Source of the DNA: Rehmannia glutinosa
Lineage: Eukaryota > Streptophyta > Magnoliopsida > Lamiales > Orobanchaceae
NCBI GenBank assembly: GCA_016081115.2
Contig: JABTTQ020002534.1
Coordinates: 62,001 to 126,000, forward strand
DNA: 64,000 bases
Direction: 5' to 3'
A program made the position numbers and the translations under genes. Numbering within the stretch: position 1 is the stretch's first letter; each line of letters begins with the position of its first letter. The notes below the pieces were generated by a model. It worked only from the letters and a program-made list of their open reading frames with translations. It made no database searches and was not told where the DNA came from. Below are positions 1 to 12,143 of this stretch, in pieces.

Positions 1-162
1 GTTGCGCGAAATGACATTTTAACGTTTTTTGCTCCAAAACTTGTTTTTTCCACCAAAACCTAAAATATCAATAAAATAACACAACATAACACTAAAACAT
101 GCAAATGCAAATAAAACACGCCAAAAATATGTATAAATCATCACACAAAAATATGCAAAATT
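1..162 (-). repeat. LTR 1, U3 start only (cut by window edge)
   Basis: The first 162 bases are the beginning of the gypsy LTR read on the minus strand. They lie just downstream of the polypurine tract, whose complement is the CCCCACACTTA stretch at 166-176. The terminal TGTTTTGC of the other copies is mutated here. The rest of this LTR lies to the left of the window. Confidence 0.8.
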
Positions 163-1285
163 ACTCCCCACACTTAGCCTTTTGCTTGTCCTCAAGCAAA
201 TAATAATGCCAATAAACCCAACAAGAAATATTATGTCCAATTTGAGAATCAATTAATCCATAACACCATGTTTCATCTACCTCGAATTATTCCCCATCGA
301 TCCCCAATCTTCACAATAAACTCACTCGGCTAAAGTTAAACATCATCAATTAAAGTGTTTGGCCTTCCTTACTAAATTTCAAATTTGTGTCAAAAGTTGC
401 AACTCTTTTTACTCACACAATAAATCACGCAATTCCTAGCTATGACCCCCTTTTTTTATGCTAGAACTCCCGAGATATTATTCCACTAGGTATAAACTTT
501 GGATGTTTTCTAAAGGCTCCTAGGGTGGTTTTCCATACTCATGTTTGAGCCGTCGTTTTAAGTAAAAGTCAGACATGGGGCTCATGAATTCTCCTAGTTA
601 CTAAGCAGCTCAACCAACGGAGTATAATCTCGATTGTTTATTTTTTTATATAGCTCTATAATACTTTTTTTATAGCTATATAATGCATTTTTTTCTGCAA
701 GGCTACCAATTTTGTGTTAACTTAATTCACATCAATGAAATCTCGTAATTCAAGCCCCACAACTCAGACTATTGTTTAACCATCACCTAATTCGTTCACC
801 ACAAAGGCTAATTCACGACTTAGTCAAATCCTATGTATCAAGTTCACAAAGTCATTTCATATTTGAAACTCAAATTAATACATCTATTTCAAGTTGAATA
901 AATAACACTATTATTAAATTTGGGATAATCACTAGGCAAAGTAAAAGTATAGCCACATGCAATCATCATATTTTATCAATGACTAATTGTCCCCCCCCAC
1001 ACTTAAATCACACAATGACCTCAATGCGTAAAAAGATAAGGAAAAAGATACGTCCCTAAAAAATACAAAGATCGATAAATGACAGCATAGTCATATCCGC
1101 CTAAAATCTGCACAAATCATGTGAAGGGAACAACAACACATGCAAACTCACACAAACGAAAAAAATGCTTGGGTTGCCTCCCAAGAAGCGCTCTTGTAAC
1201 ATTATTAGCTTGCCGATATCAACTAAGAAAATCATGGTGGGTCATCGAGCAAGACCTTTTTGACGGCCTTGAAATGTTTATCTGG

Positions 1286-2234
1286 TTAAATTTCATTATG
1301 TTCCTGCAATAAAATATCTTTCACAATAGAATCGACAGAGTCAACAATAAAATTATCATATAAGGCACAAGCAGGACTATAAGTTATATCAAAAATTGAA
1401 AATGTTACAGTTTTTCCCAAGATATTCATACTTAGTTTTCTATTTTTGACATCTATCATAGTAGTAATGGTGGCCGTGTACGGTTTACCCAACAATATAG
1501 TGTGATCTTTAATATTACCTTTATCCTTCCCCATATATAAGACAACAAAACTCATGAGAATTTTAAGACCATCTACTTGAACCAAAATATCGTCAACAAT
1601 GCCATTAGGATACCTAAGAGATCTATCAGAAAGTTGCAAACATAAGCTGGTGGACTTCAATTTTCCTAAATTTAGTTGTTTAAATATAGAGTAAGGCATA
1701 ATGTTAACTCCAGCTCCGAGATCAAGCATACCTTCGACTTTGTTACCATTCCCAAAAGCAATATTAATGATGAAACTACCTGGATCTTGTTGCTTTGGGA
1801 GTGGACTTGGGGATGGACTAGAAGGTTTGTAGGGATTATCAATTTTGTGTAAGGACGATCCCTTACTTACCTCTTTATCTGTTCTTGCTTCGCTTGCATC
1901 TTCTTCTTTTTTTGCTTTAGCAACACATGCGGGGTTAGACGAGACTGTAGAATATGGAAACTCAATTTATTATAATAATTCTCATCAATTAATGATTAGT
2001 GATGGCTTGAGCTTGCGTTTGTTGACTAGGTAACGTGTCCTTTTTGACGAGATATCGAGCTATCTCACCAACTTGTGTAGCCAATTGGCCGACTTGAGTC
2101 TCAATTCTCTTAAAAAAGGCTTCCAAGGATTCAAACCGTCTATTATTCCACTATTGTGTTTACTGAATAACTTGAATAAAAGAAATCAAGCTTTCTTCTA
2201 ATGTTCATGGTGGTTGCTCTTTATTAGTTGCCAT
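1286..2234 (-). pseudogene. Gag C-terminal fragment + aspartic protease remnant, copy 1
   Basis: The ATG at 2234 opens a Gag-tail-like peptide that starts MATNKEQ in sister copies. A basic linker and a retropepsin-like domain follow. The protease keeps the DLGAGVN catalytic segment (DxGA), typical of Athila/Tat proteases (DLGASVN in most relatives), and the LLGKP flap-side motif (LLGRP in sisters). The open part runs 1286-1729 (147 residues). No capsid, nucleocapsid knuckle, RT or integrase is encoded. Frameshifts upstream of 1729 break this copy, which is probably inactive. Confidence 0.8.
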
Positions 2235-2372
2235 TCTTGGTAATTGTATAAACAACACTAGAAAAATAGATTAAACGCAATAGCAAAAAAAAACCTAAAC
2301 TATAAAAAAACAAAAAGAATCCTAATGTAGAAACACAAAAAAATAAACACAATAATTATTAAGCCTAAAGCC

Positions 2373-2391
2373 TTCCCCGACAATGGCGCCA
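2373..2391 (-). other. Primer-binding site, tRNA-Asp type (copy 1)
   Basis: Read on the minus strand this is TGGCGCCATTGTCGGGGAA. Its first 18 bases match the complement of plant tRNA-Asp 3' end (TGGCGCCGTTGCCGGGGA) at 16 of 18 positions. It lies six bases inside the LTR end, as expected for a minus-strand DNA primer site. Confidence 0.85.
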
Positions 2392-2397
2392 AAATTT

Positions 2398-3930
2398 TGT
2401 TCGACCGCTAGACACCTATAAAAGTCTGACAATCCCTCGCAAAGAGAACTAGATAAATTGTAGAATAGCAAGTTGACCACAAGTCGTCTCTCAAGGAAGA
2501 CTTAGCCGACAAATAATTATTATGCTTCACAAATAACAAAAACTAAATCCTAAACACTCTAACAAGATTTGTGATTTTTAATAAACTAAAACAAAATAAT
2601 TAAGAAGACAATAATCAAACTAAACACGAGTAAACTTTGAGAAAAATATGGAAGAAAGTCTAGGATTTCAGAATCATCTAATCAAACTCACAAGCAGAAT
2701 ATCAATTAATTGATCATGCGGTTAACAAATATAACAAACATGTAAAAACTAGGAATAGATATGATAACTCACGTATTCATAGATTAGGGCTATCCCAACA
2801 TAATTTGCTATTTTCATTAAGCCCAGGGTTAGATATTACATCTCTGATTCATATCTAACCCCTGAATAAATTTAGTCCAGGAATAATATCTTCGATCGAT
2901 CTCAATTATTCCCCCAAAGTAATCAAAAGTTGATCAGACAATTAATTATAAAATAAAGCAATTCATTCAGAAAAGCAAATCAATTAATCAATACTCGTGC
3001 TTGTTTGTTCGAATCAAATCATCCTAATTCTAGAACAAGGAAATTAGTTCATGCTTGGGGATGGAATCATAATCTCAATTGAAGGAATAAAACAATAATA
3101 AACATAATCATGCAACAATAATAATCACCCAATAATTGAAATCAGACGAAGGAGATGAAAAAATCTTACTCTTTGATTAAGAAGCAAAATAACTCCAAGG
3201 GGAAGAACTCAAATAATCCCAATATTGAATGGAAGAGAAAAATATAAAAAATTAAAGTCTAAAAGTGCTAAAAATGAGAGGGTGTAAACAATAATGACTC
3301 CCCAAGTCCCATTTATAAGCCTAGAGTCCTAAACAAGGTAGAAGAGCCAAAAAAAGGAAAAAATTGAAAATTTCGTGTTCAGCAAGTCACGGCGCGTGAC
3401 TAGTCACGACCTGCTGCTGGCCGCAGTGCGCGACCGCGCTACCTCTAAACCTCGGGCTTTCATCTTGATGTCTTCTTAATAATTGTAGATCTATCCCTTA
3501 TATTTCCATAGCCACTTGAATCACCTCAATATCAATTTTCTTGAGAAAGTTATGGCCAAAGTACCAAGACGTGTCATTTCTAAGATTTTGACATATTATT
3601 TTTACTTGTACATGTTTTTAACCCATCTAAATGTCTTCATTTACATTCCATAGCAGCATAGACATTGTATACCTTTGTCTTAGCTTTCCAATGGTGTATG
3701 AATCATGTCAATTGGGATTTGTATGCGATCGTTACGTCCAAAATATGATGACTGCCGCAGTTGCGCAAAATGACATTTTAACGTTTTTGTTCCAAAACTT
3801 GTTTTTCCACCAAAACCTAAAAAATCAATAAAATAACACAACAGAACACTAAAACATGCAAAGGCAAATAAAACACGCCAAAAATATGTATAAATCATCA
3901 CACAAAACACACACAAAAATATACAAAACA
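2398..3930 (-). repeat. LTR 2 of the gypsy array
   Basis: Complete LTR of 1533 bp. On the minus strand it starts TGTTTTG at 3930 and ends CGAACA at 2398, giving canonical TG...CA termini. A TATA-like TTATAAAT lies at 3311-3318 (minus), just downstream of a GC-rich stretch at about 3380-3440 that differs strongly between LTR copies. LTR 2 serves as both 3' LTR of unit 2 and 5' LTR of unit 1. Confidence 0.9.
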
Positions 3931-5004
3931 ACTCCCCACACTTAGCCTTTTCCTTGTCCTCAAGCAAATAATAATGCTAATAAACCCAACAAGAAATATT
4001 ATGTCCAATTTGAGAATCAATTAATCCATAACACCATGTTTCATCTACCTCGGATTATTCTTCATCGATCCCCAACCTTCACAATAAACTCACTCGACTA
4101 AAGTTAAACATCATCAATTAAAGTGTTTGGCCTTCCTTACTAAATTTCAAATTTGTGTCAAAAGTTGCAACTCGTTTTACTCACACAATAAATCACGCAA
4201 TTCCTAGCTATAACCCCCTTTTTTTATGCTAGAACTCCCGAGATATTATTCCACTAGGTATAAACTTCGGATGTTTTCTAAAAGCTTCTAGGGTGGTTTT
4301 CCATACTCATGTTTGAGCAGCCGTTTTACGTAAAAGTCAAACATGGGGCTCATGAATTCTCCTAGTTACTAAGCAGCTCAACTAGCGGAGTATAATCTCG
4401 ATTTTTCATTTCTTTTTATATAGCTCTATAATGCTTTTTTATAGCTATATAATACATTTTTTTTTCACAAGGTTAGCAATTTTGTGTTAACTTAATTCAC
4501 ATCAATGAAATCTCGTAATTCAAGCCCCACAACTCGGACTATTATTTAACCATCACCTAATCCGTTCACCACAAAGGCTAATTTAAGATTTAGTCAAAGC
4601 TTATGTATCAAGTTCACAAAGTCATTTCATATTTGAAACTCAAATTAATACATCAACTTCAAGTTAACTAAACAACATTATTATTAAACTTGGGATAATC
4701 ACTAGGTAAAGTAAAAGTATAGCCACATACAATCATCATATTTTATCAATGACTAATTGTCCCCTCCCCACACTTAAATAACACAAGGACCTCATTGCGT
4801 AAAAAGAGAAGGAAAAATATACGTCCCTGAAAAGTACGAAGATCGATAAATAGCAGCATAGTCATATCCGCCTACAAATCTGCAAAAATCATGTGAAGGG
4901 AACAAACAACACATGCAAACTCACACAAAGGAAAAAAAATGCTTGGGTTGCCTCCCAAGAAACGCTCTTGTAACGTCATTAGCTTGAGATATCAACTAAG
5001 AAAA

Positions 5005-6013
5005 TCATGGCGGGTCATCGAGCAAGACCTTTTTGACGACCTTGGAATTTTTATCTGGTTGAATTTCATTATGTTCCTGCCATAAAATATCTTTCACAGT
5101 AGAATCGACAGAGTCAACAATAAAATTATCATGTAAGGCACAAGCAGGACTATAAGTTATATCAAAAATTGAAAATGTTACAGTTTTTCCCAAGATATTC
5201 ATACTTAGTTTTCTATTTTTGACATCTATCATAGTAGTAATGGTGGCCATGAACGGTCTACCCAATAGTATAGTGTGATCTTTAATATTACCTTTATCCT
5301 TCCCCATATCTAAGACAACAAAATTCATGAGAATTTTAAGAACATCTACTTGGACCAAAATATCGTCAACAATGCCACTAGGATACCTAAGAGATCTATC
5401 AGCAAGTTGCAAACATAAGTTGGTGGACTTCAATTTTCCAAAATTTAATTGTTTAAATATAGCGTAAGGCATAATGTTAACTCCAGCTCCGAGATCAAGC
5501 ATACCTTTGACTTTGTTACCATTCCCAAAAGCAATATTAATTATGAAACTACATGGATCTTGTTGCTTTGGGATTGTACTTGGGGATGGACTAGAAGGTT
5601 TGTAGGGATTATCAATTTTGTGTAAGGACGATCCCTTACTTACCTCTTTATCTGTTCTTGCTTCGCTTGCATCTTCTTTTTTTTTTCGCTTTAGCAACAC
5701 ATGTGGTATTAGACAAGACAGTAGAATATGTAAACTCAATTTTATTATAATAATTCTCATCAATTTCAAGATTAGGGATGGCTTGAGTTCGCGTTTGTTG
5801 ACTAGGTTACGTGTCCTTTTTGACGAGATATTGAGCTATCTCACCAGCTTGCGTAGCTAATTGGCCGACTTGAGTCTCAATTATCTTAAAAGAGGCTTCC
5901 AAGGATTCAAACCGTCTATTATTCCACTCTTATGTTTGCTGACTAACTTGAATAAAAGAAATCAAGCTTTCTTCTAATATGGGTCGTGGTGGTTACTCTT
6001 TATTAGTTGCCAT
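5005..6013 (-). pseudogene. Gag C-terminal fragment + aspartic protease, copy 2
   Basis: From 5769 to 5005 a 254-residue frame is open. It has a lysine-rich linker (KRKKKEDASEARTDKEVSKG), a proline/serine spacer (PYKPSSPSPS), then the retropepsin domain with DLGAGVN and LLGRPF motifs, and ends DDPP. The Gag-like N-terminal piece lies upstream, from the ATG at 6013. The linker and protease resemble the Gag-protease junction of Athila/Tat polyproteins, so the element appears to be an internal-deletion derivative. The same layout in all copies shows the deletion predates amplification. Confidence 0.85.
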
Positions 6014-6151
6014 TCTTGGTGATTGTATAAACAACACTAGAAAAATGGATTAAACGCAACTGACGAAAGAAACCTAAACTATAAACAAACAAAAAGAATC
6101 CTAATCCAGAAACACGAAAAAATAAACACAATAATTATTAAGCCTAAAGCT

Positions 6152-6170
6152 TTCCCCGACAATGGCACCA
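6152..6170 (-). other. Primer-binding site, tRNA-Asp type (copy 2)
   Basis: Read on the minus strand it begins TGGTGCCATTGTCGGGGAA, the same site as copy 1 with one more change. It lies six bases from the end of LTR 3. Confidence 0.8.
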
Positions 6171-6176
6171 AAATTT

Positions 6177-7717
6177 TGTTCGACCGCTAAACACCTATAA
6201 AAGTCTAACAATCCTCGCAAGAGAACGAGATCAATTGTAGAATAGCAAGTTGACCACAAGTCGTCTCTCAAGGAAGACTTAGCCGGCAAATAGTTATTAT
6301 CCTTCACAAATAACAGAAATTAAATCCTAAACACTCTAACAAGATTTGTGATTTTTAATAAACTAAAGGAAAACAATTAAGAAGACAACAATCAAACTAA
6401 ACACGAGTAAACTTTGAGAAAATTATATGGAAGAAAGTCTAGGATTTAGGAATCATCTCATCAAACTCACAAGCAGAATATCAATTAATTGATCATGCGG
6501 TTAACAAATATAACAAACATGTAAAAACTAGGTCTAGATATGATAACTCACGTATTCACAGATTAGGGCTATCCCAACATAATTTGCTATTTTCATTAAG
6601 CCCATGGTTAGATAATACATCTCTGATTTATATCTAACCCCCTGAATAAATTTAGTTCAGGAATAATATCTTCAATCGATCTCAATTATTCCCCTAAAAT
6701 AATCAAAAGTTGATTAGGCAATTAATTATAAAATAAAGCAATTAATTCAGGAAAGCAAATCAATTATTAATACTCATGCTTGTTTGTTCGAATCAAATCA
6801 TCCTAATTCTAGAACAAGGAAATTAGTTCATGCTTGGGGATGAAATCATAATCTCAATTGAAGGAAAGAAAACAATCATAAACATAATCATGCAACAATA
6901 ATAATCACCCAACAATTGAAACCAGACAAAGGAGATGAAGAAATCTTACTCTTTGACTAAGAAGCAAAATAACTTCAAGGGGAAGAACCCAAACAATCCT
7001 AATATTGAATGAAAGAGAAAAATACCAAAACCTAAAGTCTAAAAGTACTAAAAATGAGAGTGTGTCAAAAATAAGGGCTCCCCAAGTCCTATTTATAAGC
7101 CTAGAGTCTTAAACAAGGTGGAAGCGCCAAAAAATGCAAAAACAAAATCGAAAATTTCGTGTTCAAAGAAGTCACGGCACAGATCAGCGCCTAGTCACGA
7201 CCGCTACTAGCCCGCAGTATGACGACCGCACGACCTCTAAACATCGGGCTTTCATCTTGATGTCTTGTTATTAATTGTAGCTCTATCTCTTAGATTTCCT
7301 TAGCCATTTTAATCACCTCAATATCAATTTTCTAGATTGAGTTATGACCAAAGTACCAAGACATGTCATTTATGAGATTTTGACATATAATTTTTACTTG
7401 TACATGCTTTTATCCCATCTAAACGTCTTCATTTGCATTTAGTAGAATTCATAGACATTGTATAACTTTGTCTTAGCTTTGTAATGGTGTATGAATCATG
7501 TCAATTGGGCTTTGTATGCGAACGTTATGTCCAAAATATGATGACTGCCGCAGTTGCGTGAAATGACATTTTAACGTTTTTTGCTCCAAAACTTGTTTTT
7601 TCCACCAAAAACTAAAAAATCAATACAACATAACACTAGAACATGCAAATGAAAATAAAACACTCCAAAAATATGTATAAATCATCACATAAAACACACA
7701 CAAAAATATGCAAAACA
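6177..7717 (-). repeat. LTR 3 of the gypsy array
   Basis: Complete 1541-bp LTR with TG...CA termini on the minus strand. The TATA-like box is at 7091-7098 (minus). The GC-rich variable patch lies at about 7165-7245. It is otherwise nearly identical to LTR 2. Confidence 0.9.
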
Positions 7718-9756
7718 ACTCCCCACACTTAGCCTTTTGCTTGTCCTCAAGCAAATAATAATGCCAATAAACCCAAGAAGAAATATTATGTACAATTTGA
7801 GAATCAATTAATCCATAACACCATGTTTCATCTACCTCGGATTATTCCTCATCGATCCCCAACCTTCACAATAAACTCACTCGGCCAAAGTTAAACATCA
7901 TCAATTAAAGTGTTTGGCCTTCCTTACTAAATTTCAAATTTGTGTCAAAAGTTGCAACTCTTTTTACTCACATAATAAATCATGCAATTCCTAGCTATGA
8001 ACCCCTTTTTTATGCTAGAACTCCCGAGATATTATTCCACTAGGTATAAACTTCGGATGTTTTCTAAAGGCTCCTAGGGTGGTTTTCCATACTCATGTTT
8101 GAGCCGCCGTTTTAAGTAAAAGTCAAACATGGGGCTAATGAATGCTCCTAGTTACTAAGCAGCTCAACCAGCGGAGTATAATCTCGATTGTTCATTTTTT
8201 TTTGTATAGCTCTATAATGTTTTTTTTATAGCTATATAATGCATTTTTTTTCCGCAAGGCTAGCAATTTTGTGTTAACTTAATTCACATTAATGAAATCT
8301 CGTAATTCAAGTCCCACAACTCGGACTATTGTTTAACCATCATCTATCGTTCACCACAAAGGCTAATTCACGACTTAGTCAAATCTTATGTATAAAGTTC
8401 ACAAAGTCATTTCATATTTGAAACTCAAATTAATACATCTATTTCAAGTTGACTAAACAACATTATTATTAAACTTGGGATAATCACTAGACAACTTGCA
8501 ATCATCATATTTTATCAATGACTAATTTTCCCACCCACACTTAAATCACACAATGACCTCAATGCGTAAAAAGAGAAGGAAAAAGATACGTCCCTGAAAA
8601 ATGCGAAGATCGATAAATGGCAGCATAGTCATATCCGCCTACAAATCTGCAAAAATCATGTGAAGGGAACAAACAACACATGCAAACTAACACAAAGGAA
8701 AAAAATGCTTGGCTTGCCTCCCAAGAAGCGCTCTTGTAATATCATTAGCTTGACGATATCAACTAAGAAAATTATGGCGGGTCATAGAGCAAGACCTTTT
8801 TGATGACCTTGGAATTTTTATCTGGTTGAATTTCATTATGTTCCTGCCATAAAATATCTTTCACAGCAGAATCGACAGAGTCAACAATAAAATTATCATG
8901 TAAGGCACAAGCAGGACTATAAGTTATATCAAAAATTGAAAATGTTACAGTTTTTCCCAAGATATTCATACTTAGTTTTCTATTTTTGACATCTATCATA
9001 GTAGTAATGGTGGCCATGAACGGTCTACCCAATAGTATAGTGTGATCTTTAATATTACCTTTATCCTTCCCCATATCTAAGACAACAAAATTCATGAGAA
9101 TTTTAAGAACATCTACTTGGACCAAAATATCGTCAACAATGCCACTAGGATACCTAAGAGATCTATCAGCAAGTTGCAAACATAAGCTGGTGGACTTCAA
9201 TTTTCCTAAATTTAATTGTTTAAATATAGAGTAAGGCATAATGTTAACTCCAGCTCCGAGATCAAGCATACCTTCGACTTTGTTACCATTCTCAAAAGCA
9301 ATATTAATGATGAAACTACCTGGATCTTGTTGCTTTGGGACTGGACTTGGGGATGGACTAGAAGGTTTGAAGGGATTATCAATTTTGTGTAAGAATGATC
9401 CCTTACTTACCTCTTTATCTGTTCTTGGTTCGCTTGCATCTTCTTCTTTTTTCGCTTTAGCAACACATGCGGGGTTAGACGAGATAGTAGAATATGGAAA
9501 CTCAATTTATTATAATAATTCTCATCAATTTCAAGATTAGTGATGGCTTGAGCTCGCGTTTGTTGACTAGGTAACGTGTCCTTTTTGACGAGATATCAAG
9601 CTATCTCACCAACTTGCGTAGCCAATTGGCCGACTTGAGTCTCAATTCTCTTAAAAGAGGCTTCCAAAGATTCAAACCGTATGTTATTCCACTCTTGTGT
9701 TTGTTGACTAACTTGAATAAAAAAAATCAAGCTTTCTTCTAATATGGGTCATAGTG
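7718..9756 (-). mobile_element. Gypsy internal region, copy 3 (5' end deleted)
   Basis: This aligns with copies 1 and 2, but about 260 bases are missing at the junction with LTR 4. The Gag start, primer-binding site and the end of the LTR are gone. Copy 2 positions near 5985 and 6248 are joined here at about 9755. The junction shares a few bases (GTT), as expected of a microhomology deletion. Without a primer-binding site this unit cannot be reverse transcribed. Confidence 0.8.
8772..9745 (-). pseudogene. Aspartic protease remnant, copy 3
   Basis: A 165-residue frame (8772-9269) carries the DLGAGVN active-site motif, LLGRPF and the DDPP-like tail (YDPP). The linker and Gag-tail sequence continue to about 9745 in other frames, but the initiator region is deleted. 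It is nearly identical to copy 2. Confidence 0.8.
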
Positions 9757-11253
9757 GTTGACCACAAGTCGTCTCTCAAGGAAGACTTAGCCGGCAAATA
9801 ATTATTATGCTTCACAAATAACAAAAATTAAATCCTAAACACTCTAACAAGATTTGTGATTTTTAATAAACTAAAGGAAAACAATTAAGAAGACAACAAT
9901 CAAACTAAACACGAGTAAACTTTGAGAAAATTATATGGAAGAAAGTCTAGGATTTCAGAATCATCTAATCAAACTCACAAGCAGAATATCAATTAATTGA
10001 TCATGCGGTTAACAAATATAACAAACATGTAAAAACTAGGCCTAGATATGATAACTCACGTATTCACAGATTAAGGCTATCCCAACATAATTTTCTATTT
10101 TCATTAAGCCCATGGTTAGATAATACATCTCTGATTTATATCTAACCCCTGAATAAATTTAGTCCAGGAATAATATCTCCGATCTATCTCAATTATTTCC
10201 CCAAAATAATCAAAAGTTGATCAAACACTTAATTATCAAATAATTTAAAGCAATTCATTCAGGAAAGCAAATCAATTAATCAATACTCATGCTTGTTTGT
10301 TTGAATCAAATCATCCTAATTTTAGAACAAGGAAATTAGTTCATGCTTGGGGATAGAATCATAATCTCAATTGAAGGAAAGAAAACAATCATAAACATAA
10401 TCATGAAACAATAATAATCACCCAACAATTGAAATCAGACAAAGGAGATGAAGAAATCTTACTCTTTGATTAAGAATGAAAATAACTTCAAAGGAAAGAA
10501 TCCAAGCAATCCCAATGTTGAATGGAAGAGAAAAATACCAAAAACTAAAGTCTAAAAGTGCTAAAAATGAGAGTGTGTCGAAAATAAGGGCTCCCCAAGT
10601 CATATTTATAACCCTAGAGTCCTAAATAAGGTAGAAGAGCCAGAAAACGCAAAAAAAAATTCGAACATTTCATGTTCAACAACTCACAGCATGATCGCCT
10701 GCCGCCAAGTCACGGCTCACATCGCCGCAGCAGCGACCGCATGCCTCTTGCGTGCAATTGTGCAACCTATAAACGTTGGAATTCGTCTTGATGTTTCTTA
10801 TGAATTGTAGCTCTATATCTTATCTTTCCATAGCCACTTGAATCACCTCAATATCAATTTTCTAGAGAGAGTTATGGCTAAAATACCAAGATGTGTTATT
10901 TCCGAGATTTTGACATATTATTTTTACTTGTATATGCTTTTAACCCAACTAAACGTCTTTATTTGGATTTAGTATCAGACATAGACATTGTAGAACTTTC
11001 TCTCAGCTTTCTAATGGTGTATGAATCATGTCAATTGGGCTTCGGATGCGAACGTTACGTCCAAAATATGATGACTGCCGCAGTTGCACGAAATGACGTT
11101 TTAACATTTTTTGCTCCAAAACTTGTTTTTTCCACCAAAACCTAAAAAATCAATAAAACAACACCACATAACACTAAAACATGCAAATGCAAATGAAAAT
11201 GCCAAAAATATGATAAGTCATCACACAAAACACACAAAAAAATATGCAAAACA
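9757..11253 (-). repeat. LTR 4, outer 5' LTR of the gypsy array
   Basis: Nearly complete LTR starting TGTTTTGC at 11253 (minus). Its terminal 40-80 bases next to the primer-binding site are deleted. A TATA-like box lies around 10602-10609. The GC-rich variable patch is at about 10680-10770 and differs in both length and sequence from LTR 2 and LTR 3. The five bases outside the terminus, GGGAT at 11254-11258, should be one copy of the target-site duplication. Its partner is outside the window. Confidence 0.85.
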
Positions 11254-11921
11254 GGGATTGTAGATCTAAAAAAGAATATTTCAAGTTTGTATTAGAAACT
11301 GTTCAAAGTAGAATGCTCAACTGGAAGAATAGATTTCTGAATTCTACTGGTAGAGAGATTTTATTGAAATCTGTGATTTGTGCTTTTCCCACTTATGTGA
11401 TGTCTTGTTATAAACTTCCTATGAGTATTTGTAATGATATCAATAGGATGGCTTCTAAATTATGGTGGGGTAGTCCCTTGCAGGGTAAGAATAAAATCCA
11501 TTCGGCTTGTTGGGATAGACTTATCATTCCTAAGTAGAAGGGGGGTTGGGCTTTAAGGATATTAATTTGTTTAATGATGCATTGCTTGCTAAATAGCTCT
11601 GGAGGATTATTTCACAGCCTAATATGCTTATGAGTAAGCTTATTAAGGGTAGATATTTCTTTCAACAAAAATTGTGGGATGTTTCTCCTAAAAGCAATGA
11701 TTCTTGGCTTTGGAGGTGTTGGTTAGCAGTTAGGGAGGTGTTGAGACAATGGGTGATATGGAAAGTGGGGGATGGGAAATCCATTCAGATTTGGAACTCC
11801 CCTTGGATATATTCCTGGTAAGCATTTGTTTAAACCTGGGGGTGTGGAGAATGAGAGGGATGATGTTTTTTGGGTTAGTGAGCTGTTGAGTGTTGATGGG
11901 AGTTCTTGGAATGTTGAACTT
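11254..11921 (+). pseudogene. LINE A, reverse transcriptase C-terminal part
   Basis: Plant L1-type LINE sequence. The frame from 11250 reads WKNRFLNSTGREILLKSV..PTYVMSCYKLP, followed by WWG..GKNKIHSACWDRL, the conserved region between the RT palm and the zinc-binding zf-RVT domain. In-frame stops occur at about 11535 and 11594. The upstream LINE is replaced by the gypsy array. The downstream part is interrupted at 11921 by a Copia LTR. The remainder of the same LINE is found inverted at 15990-17234, because the amino acid sequence continues across the gap. Confidence 0.85.
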
Positions 11922-12106
11922 AACATATATTAAACAAATAGAAGAAATCATGCTTTTCTCATTCATTTACCGATTACGTGAAGTCTTTATATACAAAAGA
12001 AATGGGGTTGTTTTCATGGGAACAAGAAACTTAACTAACCTAACAGAAAACTAACAAAAATGGTTAGCTTAACCATTAGGTAGTTAAGTCCAATTGATAC
12101 ACAATA
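11922..12106 (-). repeat. Copia 3' LTR (short LTR)
   Basis: The reverse complement matches 17241-17416 along its full length, so the two are an LTR pair about 180 bp long. The flanking host hexamer GAACTT at 11916-11921 is matched by its complement AAGTTC at 17235-17240. This is the expected target-site duplication once the inversion is undone. Confidence 0.85.
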
Positions 12107-12118
12107 TACCCCAAACTA
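12107..12118 (-). other. Copia polypurine tract
   Basis: On the minus strand AGTTTGGGGTA lies immediately before the LTR, the expected position for plus-strand priming. Confidence 0.5.
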
Positions 12119-12143
12119 TCCAACTAAGTACCACCCTTTGGAC

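Larger units (their letters stand above)
163..2397 (-). mobile_element. Gypsy internal region, copy 1
   Basis: This lies between LTR 2 and LTR 1 and reads right to left. It has a primer-binding site at 2373-2391, a Gag/protease remnant from 2234 to about 1286, and about 1.1 kb without coding potential that ends in a polypurine tract beside LTR 1. The non-coding part is conserved among all copies, including poly-C/T tracts near 990-1003, which suggests it matters to the element or that the copies are young. Several stops separate the Gag and protease parts in this copy. Confidence 0.8.
3931..6176 (-). mobile_element. Gypsy internal region, copy 2
   Basis: This has the same plan as copy 1: primer-binding site 6152-6170, Gag-start ATG at 6013, the longest protease frame of the array, a non-coding block, and a polypurine tract (complement CCCCACACTTA at about 3934-3944). 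It is the best preserved copy and the one to use for the element's consensus. Confidence 0.85.
1..11253 (-). mobile_element. Tandem array of non-autonomous Ty3/gypsy (Athila/Tat-like) element
   Basis: Three head-to-tail units of about 3.76, 3.79 and 3.53 kb repeat almost base for base. Each is LTR plus a 2.0-2.25 kb internal region, giving the order LTR-internal-LTR-internal-LTR-internal-LTR on the minus strand. The internal regions carry a tRNA-Asp-like primer-binding site, a short Gag/protease reading frame, about 1.1 kb of non-coding DNA and a G-rich polypurine tract. No RT, RNase H or integrase is present, so mobility must have depended on an autonomous relative. The right outer end is intact: the LTR terminus (TG on the minus strand) ends at 11253 and abuts LINE sequence, so the array landed in a LINE. 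The left end is outside the window. Shared LTRs are the usual product of unequal recombination between LTRs. Confidence 0.9.
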
